Below, one piece after another: positions 23,520-32,210 of a stretch of 64,000 nucleotides of DNA. The notes beneath the pieces were generated by a model. That model did not search any database. It had not been told where the DNA came from and saw only the letters and a program-made list of their open reading frames with translations. A program made the translations under genes and the position numbers. Origin of the DNA: CAVUAT01 sp963848045 (lineage in GTDB: Bacteria; Actinomycetota; Thermoleophilia; Solirubrobacterales; 70-9). Within the stretch, counting starts at the first letter, position 1. Each line of letters opens with the position of its first letter. The stretch spans positions 1 to 64,000 of the forward strand of contig CAWKCC010000003.1 in the NCBI GenBank assembly GCA_963848045.1, in the 5' to 3' direction.

Positions 23520-24446
23520 CTAGGCGCCCGCGGCGCGTCGCTCGATCGAGACGGAGTAGGCCGGAGAGCGCGCCGCGAGGATCTTGTCGTCGGAGGGCTC
23601 GACGCCCTCGGTCAGCCTCATCGGGTCCCAGGCCATGACCCCGTCGGCCTCGGGGTCCTCGATCACCGAGTCGAGCTCCAGGCGGCCCAACCTGACCACC
23701 TCGTGCTCGCCCTCCCAGGCCCGCGTGGGGTCGTCGAGCGAATCGCCGGCGGAGGCCAAGGTGAACTCGAGCGAGAAGGCGGCCGTGCCCCCGGCGAGCC
23801 GCTCGCGGATCTCGTGCTGGAGGTAGTCGCGGTCGGCCTCGGTGGCCTGCTCTTCGGTAAGGGTCTCGGCACCTGCCTCCGGGACCCAGCCGTAGCGGCC
23901 CCAGGTGCGCTCGCCGGCCGAGCCGACCAGGGCGAAGGCGTGCAGGGCGTTGAACGCTGAGGTCGCGTAGCTGGTCGTCGGCGCCAGCGCCGGCTGGCTG
24001 AGCTGCAGCGCCGTGGCCGTCTCAGGGTGCTCGGCGAGGAAGGCGCCCACCTTCTCCATGTCGAGCTCACCCGTCCGCGGGTCCGGAGTGCGAGCGCGGG
24101 TGAAGGCGAGGAAGTCCTCGGGAGTCCTGACCATGAACACCGTCAGCGCCACCGAGACGATGTCGGTCTCGCCGCCGCCGGGCAGCTGGAACTTGACCGC
24201 CATGCCGCGGCCCGCGATCGGGTTCGCGTCGGCGGCATGGGGCTTGCCGCTGGCGTTGGAGAAGCGAACCGTGGCGCCGACCGGCTCGCCCTGCAGGTGC
24301 CCGGCGACCGAGAGGCCCGCGGCCTCAGGGGTGGCGGTGAAGCTGCCCGCGCAGACGGTCCCCTTGGCGTGGACCCGCCGAAAGCCGGGGTGGACGCCGT
24401 TGACCTCCTCGAGCGCGTCCACGATCTCCTCCCAGAGGGTGCTCAT
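23520..24446 (-). CDS. SrpA-like small catalase family protein
   Basis: A 308-residue heme protein related to the catalase core but much shorter than classical catalases (480 or more), as in SrpA and catalase-related peroxidases. Features include VHPGFRRVHAKGTVCAGSF (with the His region), TVRFSNASG, RGMAVKFQLPGGGETD, NALHAFALVGSAGERTWGRYGW and the C-terminal SPAYSVSIERR. It is expected to break down hydrogen peroxide or organic peroxides. The start at 24446 follows a TAGGCT box by 7 nt on the minus strand. A much longer open frame upstream (to 25037) is antisense to two other genes and was not used. Confidence 0.85.
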   Translation of the reverse strand: MSTLWEEIVDALEEVNGVHPGFRRVHAKGTVCAGSFTATPEAAGLSVAGHLQGEPVGATVRFSNASGKPHAADANPIAGRGMAVKFQLPGGGETDIVSVALTVFMVRTPEDFLAFTRARTPDPRTGELDMEKVGAFLAEHPETATALQLSQPALAPTTSYATSAFNALHAFALVGSAGERTWGRYGWVPEAGAETLTEEQATEADRDYLQHEIRERLAGGTAAFSLEFTLASAGDSLDDPTRAWEGEHEVVRLGRLELDSVIEDPEADGVMAWDPMRLTEGVEPSDDKILAARSPAYSVSIERRAAGA

Positions 24447-24453
24447 CACGCGG

Positions 24454-24459
24454 AGCCTA
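24454..24459 (-). promoter_or_regulatory. -10 box of the SrpA-like catalase
   Basis: TAGGCT on the minus strand, 7 nt before the ATG at 24446. Confidence 0.45.
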
Positions 24460-24482
24460 GTTCGTGCCGCCAGAATCAGGGG

Positions 24483-24944
24483 ATGGGCGACTCCAGGTCG
24501 ATCGTGCTCTACGACCGCGACTGCGGCTTCTGCCGCTGGACGCTCGCGAAGCTGCTGGCCTGGGACCGCCGGGGGCGCGTGCGTCCGGTCGCGATCCAGG
24601 ACCCCGAGGGCCGGCGCTTGCTGGCGGGCATGAGCGAGGAGGAGAGGATGGGCTCCTGGCACCTGGCCGAGCCCGGCGCGGGCGCGCCAGGCCAAGCCGG
24701 CGGCACGGTGCTCTCGGCCGGCGCCGCCTTCGAGCCGCTGTTCGGCGAGCTCCCCGGCGGCCGGCCGCTCGCGGCCCTGGCCCGGCGCTTCCCCGATGCC
24801 ACCGAGCGCGCCTACCGTGCCGTAGCCGGGCGCCGCACGATGTTCGGCCGCCGCATCTCGGCCGGAGCCAAGCGGAGGGCCGATCGCCGCATCGCCGCGC
24901 GCGGCCCGCTGGGCCCGGGGCCCGAGGCGCCCGGGCGGCCCTAG
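24483..24944 (+). CDS. DCC-family thiol-disulfide oxidoreductase-like protein (DUF393)
   Basis: A 153-residue protein opening SIVLYDRDCGFCRWTLAKLLAWD, the DxxCxxC signature of the DCC family (DUF393). The thioredoxin-like fold is further supported by VRPVAIQDPEG and GGTVLSAGAAFEPLF. Family members are thought to be disulfide oxidoreductases, but physiological partners are rarely known. The C-terminus is basic, then Gly/Pro-rich. Its stop overlaps that of the convergent permease gene (CTAG). It is divergent from the catalase, which may hint at a shared redox context. Confidence 0.8.
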   Translation: MGDSRSIVLYDRDCGFCRWTLAKLLAWDRRGRVRPVAIQDPEGRRLLAGMSEEERMGSWHLAEPGAGAPGQAGGTVLSAGAAFEPLFGELPGGRPLAALARRFPDATERAYRAVAGRRTMFGRRISAGAKRRADRRIAARGPLGPGPEAPGRP

Positions 24945-26056
24945 GCCGTCGCGGGGCCCGCGTCGGCGGGCGGCGGGTCGAGCGGCTCGCCGGCGCTCAC
25001 GGCCTCGGCGGCCAGGTCGCTGCGGTACTCGCGCCACTCGTGGAAGGCGATCTGCATCGAGGCCGCGACCGGGATCGCGAGCACGGCGCCGATGATCCCG
25101 AACAGGGTCGATCCGAACAGCACGGCGACCAGCACGATGAAGGGCTCGATCTCGGTCGCCCGCTTCTGGATCTGGGGCTGGATCAGGTAGTTCTCGACCT
25201 GCTGGTAGACGATCGCGAACACAATCCAGACGATCAGCCCCACCGGGAAGTTGACGAAGATCATCACGATCCCCACCAGAAGGGAGCCGATCGTCGCCCC
25301 GACCACCGGGATCAGATCGAAGAAGAAGATCATCACCGCGAGCGGCCCGGCGAAGGGGGCTCCGAGGATGGTCAGCACGATGAACGCGGCGACGGCGGCG
25401 ATGGTGGCCTGAAGCAGCGCACCGCCGACGTAGTTGCCGACGGCGTTGGCGATCCGGCGCAGGGTGCGCTCGATGCGGTCGGCGTGCTCGGGCCGCTGGG
25501 CCTCGACGAAGCTGTTCACCCAGCGCGGCCCGCCGCCGATCATGAAGACGCTGAGGATCAGGATGGTGACCGCGGCGAAGACGGAGTTGACGATGCCCAC
25601 GCCGATGTCGCTGAGCGCGCCGGCGGCGTCGGGGATCTTGTCGGGGAGCTTGCTCGCCTCCTCCTGGAGCTTCGCGGTGATCTCATAGTCCTGGTTGAGG
25701 TTGTTGAGCGTCTCGTTGCCGTTGACGTAGTCCTCGACGTCCTGCGCGTAGGTGGGGGCGTTGTTGGCGAGGTCCTCCGCCTGCCCGACCAGCGGCGGGA
25801 TCAGCAAAGCTCCGAGCCCGATCGGCACCAGCAGCAGGACGAGATAGACGATCGCGATCGCGAAGCCGCGGCGCATGCGCCGCTGCAGCACGTTGACCGG
25901 CCCGGCGGCCGCCACCGCGATGAAGGCGGCGATCACCAGCCAGCTGATCGGCCTGCGCAGCAGGTAGATCACGAAGAGGAAGAGCACGACCGCGGCGACG
26001 ACCATCACGGCTCGCGCGATCGCCCTGGGCGTGGAGTCGATCGTGGGCATCGCCAC
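24941..26056 (-). CDS. AI-2E family transporter
   Basis: A 371-residue membrane protein of the AI-2E/PerM (UPF0118) family, with seven or eight hydrophobic segments. An early RRPISWLVIAAFIA, a large extracytoplasmic loop (about 90-150) and the family core FFFDLIPVVGATIGSLLVG are seen, followed by YQQVENYLIQPQIQKRATEIEPF, a strongly conserved motif. Members have been linked to autoinducer-2 export, sodium/proton antiport or unknown solutes; the specificity is not evident. Starts at 26056 (GTG) and two codons later (ATG) are equally plausible. Confidence 0.88.
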   Translation of the reverse strand: MAMPTIDSTPRAIARAVMVVAAVVLFLFVIYLLRRPISWLVIAAFIAVAAAGPVNVLQRRMRRGFAIAIVYLVLLLVPIGLGALLIPPLVGQAEDLANNAPTYAQDVEDYVNGNETLNNLNQDYEITAKLQEEASKLPDKIPDAAGALSDIGVGIVNSVFAAVTILILSVFMIGGGPRWVNSFVEAQRPEHADRIERTLRRIANAVGNYVGGALLQATIAAVAAFIVLTILGAPFAGPLAVMIFFFDLIPVVGATIGSLLVGIVMIFVNFPVGLIVWIVFAIVYQQVENYLIQPQIQKRATEIEPFIVLVAVLFGSTLFGIIGAVLAIPVAASMQIAFHEWREYRSDLAAEAVSAGEPLDPPPADAGPATA

Positions 26057-26108
26057 CCCTATTCGCGGCCGACCGGCGCGTTCCTCGCCGCCGATCTGCT
26101 AGTCACCA

Positions 26109-27518
26109 GTGCCCGTGAGGCACGACGCACAGGGATACTGGCTCGAGGAGGCCGGCGCCGACCGCCCGCCGCTGCCCCGCGCCGAGGGCGCGATCGACTG
26201 CGACGTGCTGGTCGTCGGCGGCGGCTACACCGGCATGTGGAGCGCCTGGCACATCTCGCAGCTCGAGCCCGAGGCGCGCGTCGTCGTGCTGGAGGCGGGG
26301 CGCTGCGGGCGGGGTCCGAGCGGGCGCAACGGTGGCTTCGTCAACGAGATGTGGTTCGGGATGGCCTCGATGCGCGAGGTCTACGGCGACGAGGGCGCGC
26401 TGGCGCTGGGCCGGGCCGCCGCCAGCTCGGTCGAGGAGGTCGGCAGCTTCTGTGAGCGCCACGACGTGGACGCCTGGTACCGGCGCGCCGGCTATCTGCA
26501 GGTTTCAGCCGCCCCGGCCCAGGACGGGGTCTGGGACGAGGCCGTTGCAGCCTGCGCCGAGCTGGGCGAGCCCGACGCGGCGCGGGAGCTGAGCCCCGCC
26601 GAGGTCGCCGAGCGCTGCCGTTCCCCCCGCTTCCGGGGCGCGGCCTACTACCCGGGTGCGGCGACCGTGCAGCCGACGCGCCTGGCGCGGGGCCTGCGTG
26701 ACCGGGTCGAGGCTCGCGACGGCGTCAGCGTGTTCGAGGGCTCGGCGCTGCGGCGGCTGCGCGCCGGCCCCTGGGGCTGCGTCGCCGAGACCGATGGGGC
26801 CAGGATCAGGGCGCGCTCCTGCGTGCTGGCGATGGGCAGCGCCGGGGGGGCCGCGGGCTCGCCGCTGCGCGGTCGCTTCACCGTCACCTCCAGCCACATG
26901 GTGATCACCGAGCCCGTCCCCGACCTGCTCGAGGAGATCGGCTGGACGGGCGGGGAGTGCATCACCGACGGCCGCGCGATGGTCCACTACTTCCGCACTA
27001 CGCCCGATGGCCGCATCGCCTACGGCTGGGGCGGGGGGATGATCGCCTGCGGCGCCAGGCTGGGGGGGCGCACCGAGCGCGACGCGACGGTGATCGAGCA
27101 GGTGATCGCCAGCCTGCGCCGCACCTTCCCGGGCCTCGAGGGCCGCTCCATCACCAACGCCTGGGGCGGACCGATCGACGTCGCGCCCCTGCACCTGCCG
27201 GAGGTCACGCAGGTCGGCGGCGACCGCGTCCACGCGGCCTTCGGCTACACGGGCAACGGCGTCGGGCCCTCGCAGATGATCGGCAGGTCGCTGGCCTCGC
27301 TGGCGCTCGACCGCCGCGATCAGGCCTCCCGGCTGGCCCTGGTGGAGCCGGGCCCGCGGCGCGTGCCGGGCGGGATCGCCGGCTGGGTGGGCGGCAACGC
27401 GATCCGCGCGGGGCTGCTGGCCAAGGAGGCCGCCGAGGAGGAGGGCCGGGTGGCGAGCCCGCTGCACCGGGGGCTGGCGGCGGTCCCCGAGCTGATCGGC
27501 TTCCATGTAGGGCGCTGA
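26109..27518 (+). CDS. FAD-dependent amine/amino-acid oxidoreductase (DAO family)
   Basis: A 469-residue flavoprotein of the glycine oxidase/D-amino acid oxidase family. The FAD-binding motif DVLVVGGGYTGMWSAWHI is near residue 33, GPSGRNGGFVNEMW follows, and the C-terminal part has HAAFGYTGNGVGPSQMIGRSLASLAL, matching the second FAD contact of puuB-like oxidases. It probably oxidises a secondary or primary amine with oxygen. It is the first gene of a tight four-gene operon; the next start overlaps its stop by one base (TGATG). The natural amine is unknown. Confidence 0.87.
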   Translation: MPVRHDAQGYWLEEAGADRPPLPRAEGAIDCDVLVVGGGYTGMWSAWHISQLEPEARVVVLEAGRCGRGPSGRNGGFVNEMWFGMASMREVYGDEGALALGRAAASSVEEVGSFCERHDVDAWYRRAGYLQVSAAPAQDGVWDEAVAACAELGEPDAARELSPAEVAERCRSPRFRGAAYYPGAATVQPTRLARGLRDRVEARDGVSVFEGSALRRLRAGPWGCVAETDGARIRARSCVLAMGSAGGAAGSPLRGRFTVTSSHMVITEPVPDLLEEIGWTGGECITDGRAMVHYFRTTPDGRIAYGWGGGMIACGARLGGRTERDATVIEQVIASLRRTFPGLEGRSITNAWGGPIDVAPLHLPEVTQVGGDRVHAAFGYTGNGVGPSQMIGRSLASLALDRRDQASRLALVEPGPRRVPGGIAGWVGGNAIRAGLLAKEAAEEEGRVASPLHRGLAAVPELIGFHVGR

Positions 27519-28000
27519 TGGCCTCCGACAAAGAGCCGCGGCCGCTGGCCCAGGGCATTGAGATCCGCGAGGCGCGGGCCCAGGACGCCGAGGCCCTGCT
27601 GCCGCTGATGCGCGGCTACTGCGACTTCTACGAGGTGGAGCCACCCGACTCGGGGCTGTTGGAGATGGCGCGGACGATGGCGGGCGACGCCGAGCAGGGG
27701 TCGCTGTACGTCGCCGAGCAGGACGGCGAGCTGATCGGCTTCGCGGCGATGGACTGGAAGTGGGCGAGCACCCGCGGGGCTCGCGCCGGACACCTCGAGG
27801 ACCTCTTCGTCTCGCCCGCGGCCAGGGGCAGGGGAGTGGCCGACGCGCTGATCGCGCGCTGCGCGGAGCGCTGCCGCGAGCTCGGCATCGAGGTTCTGGG
27901 CTGGACGACGGCCCCCGACAACCACCGGGCTCAGGCCGTCTACGAGCGCGCCGGCGCCGGGCGCTCGAGCTGGCTCGAGTACGAGCTCGAGCTCGGATGA
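27518..28000 (+). CDS. GNAT family N-acetyltransferase
   Basis: A 160-residue acetyltransferase. Motif A for acetyl-CoA binding is LFVSPAARGRGVADALIARCAERC. The N-terminal IEIREARAQDAEALLPLM and the C-terminal WTTAPDNHRAQAVYERAGA are typical of the fold. Overlaps with both neighbours (TGATG before, ATGA after) show strict co-translation in the operon. An acyl-acceptor amine linked to the upstream oxidase is plausible but unproven. Confidence 0.9.
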   Translation: MASDKEPRPLAQGIEIREARAQDAEALLPLMRGYCDFYEVEPPDSGLLEMARTMAGDAEQGSLYVAEQDGELIGFAAMDWKWASTRGARAGHLEDLFVSPAARGRGVADALIARCAERCRELGIEVLGWTTAPDNHRAQAVYERAGAGRSSWLEYELELG

Positions 28001-28818
28001 TCGAGCTCAACCACCTGAGGCGCGGCAGCGGCGAGCCGCTCCTGCTCGTCCACTCCCTCGGCGGCTCGCTGGGCATGTGGTCGCCGGTGATCGAGCCGCT
28101 CGTCGCGCATCACGAGGTGATCGCCGTGGACATGCCGGGGTTCGGCCGCTCGCCGATGCTGCCCGCCGCTACCGCGCCCAGCGCCGCGAACCTCGCCGAC
28201 GCGGTGATGGACTTCTACGACTCGCTCGCGATCGGGACCGAACCCGCCGTGGCCGGCATCTCCCTGGGCGGTTGGGTGGCGATCGAGTGCGGGCGGTCCG
28301 GTCGGGCCTCCGCGGCGATCGGCCTCTGCTCGGCCGGGTTCTGGCGCGAGCCGCTCGGACCCAGGCAGGGCCCGGCGCGCTCGCTGGCCCGGCTCCTCTC
28401 GCCGCTGGCGCCGCTCTTGGTCAGAAGCGAGCGGTTTCGCCGCGCGGTCCTCTCGGGCCAGATGCGCCACCCGGAGAGGCTCTCGCCGGCGGAGGCCCTG
28501 GCGATGATCCGCGCCTACGCGCACGCTCCGGGCTACGAGGGCGCCAACGCCCAGATGCGCGCCAACGTCGTCGCCGACGTCTCGGAGATCGCCGTGCCCC
28601 TGACGCTTGCATGGGCCGAGCACGACACCTCGGTCCGGCGGACGCCGCTGCGGGCCCTGCCGGCCTCGGTGCGCCAGCCGTTGCTGGAGGGCTGCGGCCA
28701 CATCCCGACCTGGGACGATCCCGAGCTCGTCTCGCGCGTGATCCTCGAGGGAGCCCGCGCCGGGGACCGCATAGAGTCCGGGCCGAGCCGGGGATTCTCG
28801 AGCGGAGGTGAGAGCTGA
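27997..28818 (+). CDS. Alpha/beta hydrolase
   Basis: A 273-residue alpha/beta-hydrolase. The oxyanion region is LLLVHSLGGSLGMW, the nucleophile elbow is AGISLGGWVA (Ser), the acid is probably in WAEHDTSV, and the catalytic His is in EGCGHIPTWDDPE. A cap region with several Arg lies between. Esterase, lipase or C-C hydrolase activity is possible. The ATG overlaps the acetyltransferase stop and the end overlaps the VOC gene start, making it the third gene of the operon. Confidence 0.9.
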   Translation: MIELNHLRRGSGEPLLLVHSLGGSLGMWSPVIEPLVAHHEVIAVDMPGFGRSPMLPAATAPSAANLADAVMDFYDSLAIGTEPAVAGISLGGWVAIECGRSGRASAAIGLCSAGFWREPLGPRQGPARSLARLLSPLAPLLVRSERFRRAVLSGQMRHPERLSPAEALAMIRAYAHAPGYEGANAQMRANVVADVSEIAVPLTLAWAEHDTSVRRTPLRALPASVRQPLLEGCGHIPTWDDPELVSRVILEGARAGDRIESGPSRGFSSGGES

Positions 28819-29624
28819 TGAGCGAGCGCGACGAATACGCACCGGGTGAGTTCGGTTGGGTGGACGTCGGCATGTCCGACGTCGAGGCCGGCGCCCGCTT
28901 CTATGAGGAGCTGCTCGGCTGGGAGGCGCAGGAGTCCGGCCCGGTCGAGGAGACCGGCGGCTACGGCTTCTTCCTCAAGGACGGCAAGAGCGTCGCCGGC
29001 TACGGACCACTGATGGGCGAGGGGCAGCCTCCCGCCTGGTCGAGCTACGTGTACGTGGCCGACGCCGATCAGACGGCTGCCAAGATCAGGGACGCGGGCG
29101 GCACGGCCATGATGGAGCCCTTTGACGTGCTCGAGGCGGGCAGGATGGGAGTGTTCGCCGATCCGCAGGGCGCCGTCTTCTGCATCTGGCAGCCCAAACA
29201 GCACCGCGGTGCCCAGCTCGTCAACGAGCCGGGCTCCTGGACCTGGAACCAGCTCGCGACCCGCGACCTCGATGGCGCCAAGGAGTTCTACGGCAAGGCC
29301 TTCGGCTGGAGGCTCGAGCAGGCCGAGGACACGCCCCCCGACGCCCCCTACTACATGTGGCAGGTGGACGGGCAGCGCTGGGAGGAGGGCCTGGCGGGTG
29401 CCATGGAGATGACGCCGGACGCCTTCCCCGCCGAGGTGCCGCCCCATTGGATGGTCTTCCTGGCTGTTCCGGACACGGACGAGGCGGTCTCGAAGACGAG
29501 CGCCGCGGGCGGCCAGGTGATGGTGCCGCCCACGGACATCGCCGTCGGACGCATGGCGGTGCTCAGCGACCCCCAGGGAGCGCCGTTCGCGGTGATTCAG
29601 CCCGATTACCCCGAGGCGCGCTAG
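28818..29624 (+). CDS. VOC family protein (two glyoxalase-like domains)
   Basis: A 268-residue protein with two tandem vicinal-oxygen-chelate modules. The first begins GEFGWVDVGMSDVEAGARFYEELLGW and ends MGVFADPQGAVFCIWQ; the second begins TWNQLATRDLDGAKEFYGKAFGW and ends MAVLSDPQGAPFAVIQ. Each DPQGA.F block is the usual closing strand. The glyoxalase metal ligands (His/Glu) are not fully conserved, so a binding or non-glyoxalase role is possible. GGAGGTGAGAG precedes the ATG, one of the few clear ribosome binding sites here. It is the last gene of the operon. Confidence 0.9.
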   Translation: MSERDEYAPGEFGWVDVGMSDVEAGARFYEELLGWEAQESGPVEETGGYGFFLKDGKSVAGYGPLMGEGQPPAWSSYVYVADADQTAAKIRDAGGTAMMEPFDVLEAGRMGVFADPQGAVFCIWQPKQHRGAQLVNEPGSWTWNQLATRDLDGAKEFYGKAFGWRLEQAEDTPPDAPYYMWQVDGQRWEEGLAGAMEMTPDAFPAEVPPHWMVFLAVPDTDEAVSKTSAAGGQVMVPPTDIAVGRMAVLSDPQGAPFAVIQPDYPEAR

Positions 29625-29645
29625 CGCACCGCTCGCCACGCCGCG

Positions 29646-31109
29646 CTACCAGCGCGAGGTGACGACCTTCTTGCGGGTGTAGAACTCGACCGCGTCGTCG
29701 CCGTTGGCGTGCAGGTCGCCGTCTAGGGAGTCCTTCCAGCCCGAGAACGGGAACCAGGCGACCGGTGCCGGGACCCCGATGTTGACGCCGAGCATGCCCG
29801 CCTCGATCCCGTAGCGGTACTCGCGCACCGCCGCGCCCGAGGTGGTGAAGATCGAGCCCGCGTTGCCGTAGCGGGAGCCGTTGGCGAAGTCGAGGGCCGC
29901 CCCGAGGTCCGGGGCGCGGACGAAGGCGAGCACGGGGCCGAAGATCTCCTCGCGGGCGAGGTCGGACTCGAGCTCGTCGGTCTCGACGATCGTGGGCTCG
30001 AGCATGGCGCCGGCCTCGCCGCCGCCGACACGGCCGTCGAGCACGACCTCGGCGCCGGCGGCCTCGGCCTCGGCCACCATGCGCTCGGCGCGCTCGCGCG
30101 CCTCGGGGCCGACCATCGGGCAGACATCGGTCTCGGGGTCGGCCCCGGAGCCGGTGCTGAGCGCCTCGGCCGCAGCGCGGATCGCGTCGCGAACCTCGTT
30201 CTGGCGCGCCTCGTCGCCGACGGCCACCAGCACCGAGCCGGCCAGGCAGCGCTGGCCGGCGGCGCCGAAGGCCGAGCCCATGATCGCCGGCACCGAGATC
30301 TCGAGGTCGGCGTCGGGCATCACCAGCATCGAGTTCTTGGCACCGCCCAGGGCCTGCACGCGCTTGCCGGTCTGGGCGCTCCTGGTCGCGACCAGTCGCG
30401 CCGTCGAGGCCTGCCCGACGAAGGAGATCGCGTCGATGCCGTCGTGCTCGAGGACGCCCTCGACCGCGTCGCGGCCGCCGTGCACGAGGTTGACGACTCC
30501 CGGCGGGAAGATCTGGTGCTCGTCGATCAGCTCGCAGAGCCGCTGCGAGGGGCGGGGGTCTCGCTCGGAGGGCTTGAGGATGAAGGTGTTGCCGCAGGCC
30601 ACCGCGAAGGGCAGGAACCAGAGCGGGATCATGATCGGGAAGTTGAAGGGGGTGATGGCCGCGACCACGCCAACGGGCTGGCGGACCAGCTCCACATCGA
30701 GGCCGCGGGCCACGCCCTCGAGGTTCTGGCCCTTCATCAGGTGCGGGATCGCGGCGGCGGCCTCGACCGACTCGATGCCCCGTCCGGTCTCTCCATTGGC
30801 GTCGGCCAGGGTCTTGCCCATGTCGGCGGTGACGATCGCGGCGATCTCCTCGCGGTGGGCGACCAGCACGTCGCGCAGCGCCAGCACCGCGCGGGCTCGC
30901 TCCTGCGGAGGAACGGCGCGCCAGGCCGGTTGGGCCTCGGCGGCGGCGCGCACGGCCTGCTCGACGTCCTGGCGCCCCGACAGCGGCACATATGCCGAGA
31001 GCTCGCCGGTGGCGGGGTCGCGGTCCTCGAGCGTGGAGTCGGCAGCCGCCTGGCGGAACTCGCCGCCGATGTAGTTGGGAAGGGTCTCGACCTCGGTGGT
31101 GGTGCTCAT
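29646..31109 (-). CDS. mmsA: Methylmalonate-semialdehyde dehydrogenase (CoA-acylating)
   Basis: A 487-residue aldehyde dehydrogenase. The N-terminal NYIGGEFRQA, NFPIMIPLWFLPFAVACGNTFILKPSE, FVGQASTARLVATRSAQTGKRVQ and the catalytic GAAGQRCLAGSVLV (Cys about residue 280) match MmsA, which converts methylmalonate or malonate semialdehyde to propionyl- or acetyl-CoA in valine and inositol breakdown. The active site lacks the Glu of hydrolytic ALDHs (LGGAKN instead of an LELGG pattern), as expected. TACGCT lies 7 nt before the ATG at 31109. No other valine-pathway gene is adjacent, but acyl-CoA enzymes occur elsewhere in the window. Confidence 0.9.
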   Translation of the reverse strand: MSTTTEVETLPNYIGGEFRQAAADSTLEDRDPATGELSAYVPLSGRQDVEQAVRAAAEAQPAWRAVPPQERARAVLALRDVLVAHREEIAAIVTADMGKTLADANGETGRGIESVEAAAAIPHLMKGQNLEGVARGLDVELVRQPVGVVAAITPFNFPIMIPLWFLPFAVACGNTFILKPSERDPRPSQRLCELIDEHQIFPPGVVNLVHGGRDAVEGVLEHDGIDAISFVGQASTARLVATRSAQTGKRVQALGGAKNSMLVMPDADLEISVPAIMGSAFGAAGQRCLAGSVLVAVGDEARQNEVRDAIRAAAEALSTGSGADPETDVCPMVGPEARERAERMVAEAEAAGAEVVLDGRVGGGEAGAMLEPTIVETDELESDLAREEIFGPVLAFVRAPDLGAALDFANGSRYGNAGSIFTTSGAAVREYRYGIEAGMLGVNIGVPAPVAWFPFSGWKDSLDGDLHANGDDAVEFYTRKKVVTSRW

Positions 31110-31116
31110 GGGCGGG

Positions 31117-31122
31117 AGCGTA
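31117..31122 (-). promoter_or_regulatory. -10 box of mmsA
   Basis: TACGCT on the minus strand, 7 nt before the ATG at 31109. Confidence 0.4.
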
Positions 31123-31134
31123 GCGCTGATCGGG

Positions 31135-31767
31135 TCAGTCCTGCTCGTCACGGAGCTGGTCGATCGTGCGGCCGCTGAGCACCGACTCGGGCTGGGTGGA
31201 GGTGGGCCGGCGGCGGGCGTCGGCGCCCTCTCCCTTCTTCTTGATCAGCAGCCACTGCTCGCGGCGCTCGCCCGGGTCGGAGGTCCGGACCAGGGCGAAG
31301 GGGCCGCGGATCTTCTCGCCCAGCAGGAAGACCTTGACGTCGCCGGCCTCGATCGCCTCGGCCAGCTCCAGCGGCCGTCCGCGCCGTGTCCGGGAGATGT
31401 TCTCGAAGACGCCGCGATCCCAGACGATCATCGGGCCCGCGCCGTAGGAGCCCTTGGGGATCACGCCCTCGAACCCGAGATACTCGACAGGGTGGTCCTC
31501 CGTGCGCATCGCCAGCCGCTTCTCGCGGGGATCGAGCGAGGGGCCCTTGGGGATCGCCCAGCAGGCGAGCACCTTGTCCACCTCGAGGCGCAGGTCGTAG
31601 TGGAGCGAGGTCGCGGCGTGCTTTTGGATCGTGAAGCGCGGGTGCCGGCGGCGCGCTCCGGCGCGCGGCTCGGCCGCCGCGGTGTCCCCGCGGCCGCTGG
31701 GCTCGTTCGTCCGCGAGAAGTCCCGCTTTCGCTCGTAGGCCTGAAGCGGTCTGCCCCCGGCGGCCAT
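31135..31767 (-). CDS. LigD-type 3'-phosphoesterase, stand-alone
   Basis: A 210-residue protein from the ATG at 31767. It is the phosphoesterase module of bacterial ligase D: RFTIQKHAATSLHYDLRLEV (His and Asp ligands), WAIPKGPSLDPREKRLA, RTEDHPVEYLGFEGVIPKGSYGAG and MIVWDRGVFE. The module trims 3'-phosphate or ribonucleotide ends before sealing in end joining. The polymerase and ligase modules are separate genes at 52855 and 51076. It lies 8 nt after the VKOR gene, an operon arrangement with no obvious functional logic. The C-terminal tail is unrelated to the fold. Confidence 0.88.
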   Translation of the reverse strand: MAAGGRPLQAYERKRDFSRTNEPSGRGDTAAAEPRAGARRRHPRFTIQKHAATSLHYDLRLEVDKVLACWAIPKGPSLDPREKRLAMRTEDHPVEYLGFEGVIPKGSYGAGPMIVWDRGVFENISRTRRGRPLELAEAIEAGDVKVFLLGEKIRGPFALVRTSDPGERREQWLLIKKKGEGADARRRPTSTQPESVLSGRTIDQLRDEQD

Positions 31768-31775
31768 CCCGGCGG

Positions 31776-32210
31776 TCAGGCCGGCGCGTCCGCCCCGGGA
31801 TGGGGCTCGCGCAGCAGCCTGATGATCAGCACCGCCGCGAGCGCGGTCATGACGACGGCGCTGGCCACGCACCATTGGCATATCGCGTTGATCACGAACA
31901 GCTCGAGGTAGGTGAGGTAGGCGCTGAAGCCGAGCCCGACGAGCCCGAGCAGCGCGCCCGCGAGTCGGCCGGTGTCTCGCGGCAGGGCCAGCGAGATCAC
32001 GATCAGCGCATAGCCGATCGCTCCGACCATCGACACCGGCACCCCCGAGAGGTCGGCGTAATCGGAGGTCTGCACCTTCTCGCAGCCGCCCCCGCCCCCG
32101 ACGCAGACGGGGATCGTGTCGTCGTACCAGGTGATGGTCAGATACAGCGAGATGGCGAGGCCGGCCAGCGCCAGCGCCGCCGCCAGCACGCGGAGCCCGG
32201 CGTCGCTCAC
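31776..32210 (-). CDS. Vitamin K epoxide reductase (VKOR) family protein
   Basis: A 144-residue membrane protein with four hydrophobic segments. The active-site CxxC is ICQWCVASAV in the last helix region, and the loop pair CVGGGGGCEKVQTSDYADLSGVPVS carries the second Cys couple and the conserved Ser. Bacterial VKOR reoxidises DsbA using quinone, replacing DsbB in actinobacteria. The GTG start overlaps the DsbA gene stop (GTGA), which strongly supports the pairing. Confidence 0.93.
   Translation of the reverse strand: MSDAGLRVLAAALALAGLAISLYLTITWYDDTIPVCVGGGGGCEKVQTSDYADLSGVPVSMVGAIGYALIVISLALPRDTGRLAGALLGLVGLGFSAYLTYLELFVINAICQWCVASAVVMTALAAVLIIRLLREPHPGADAPA

Noticed and set aside
23520..25037. 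Longer SrpA-like catalase starting at 25037.
   Set aside because: The extra 197 codons are antisense to the DCC and AI-2E genes and Arg/Pro-rich; a -10 box supports 24446.
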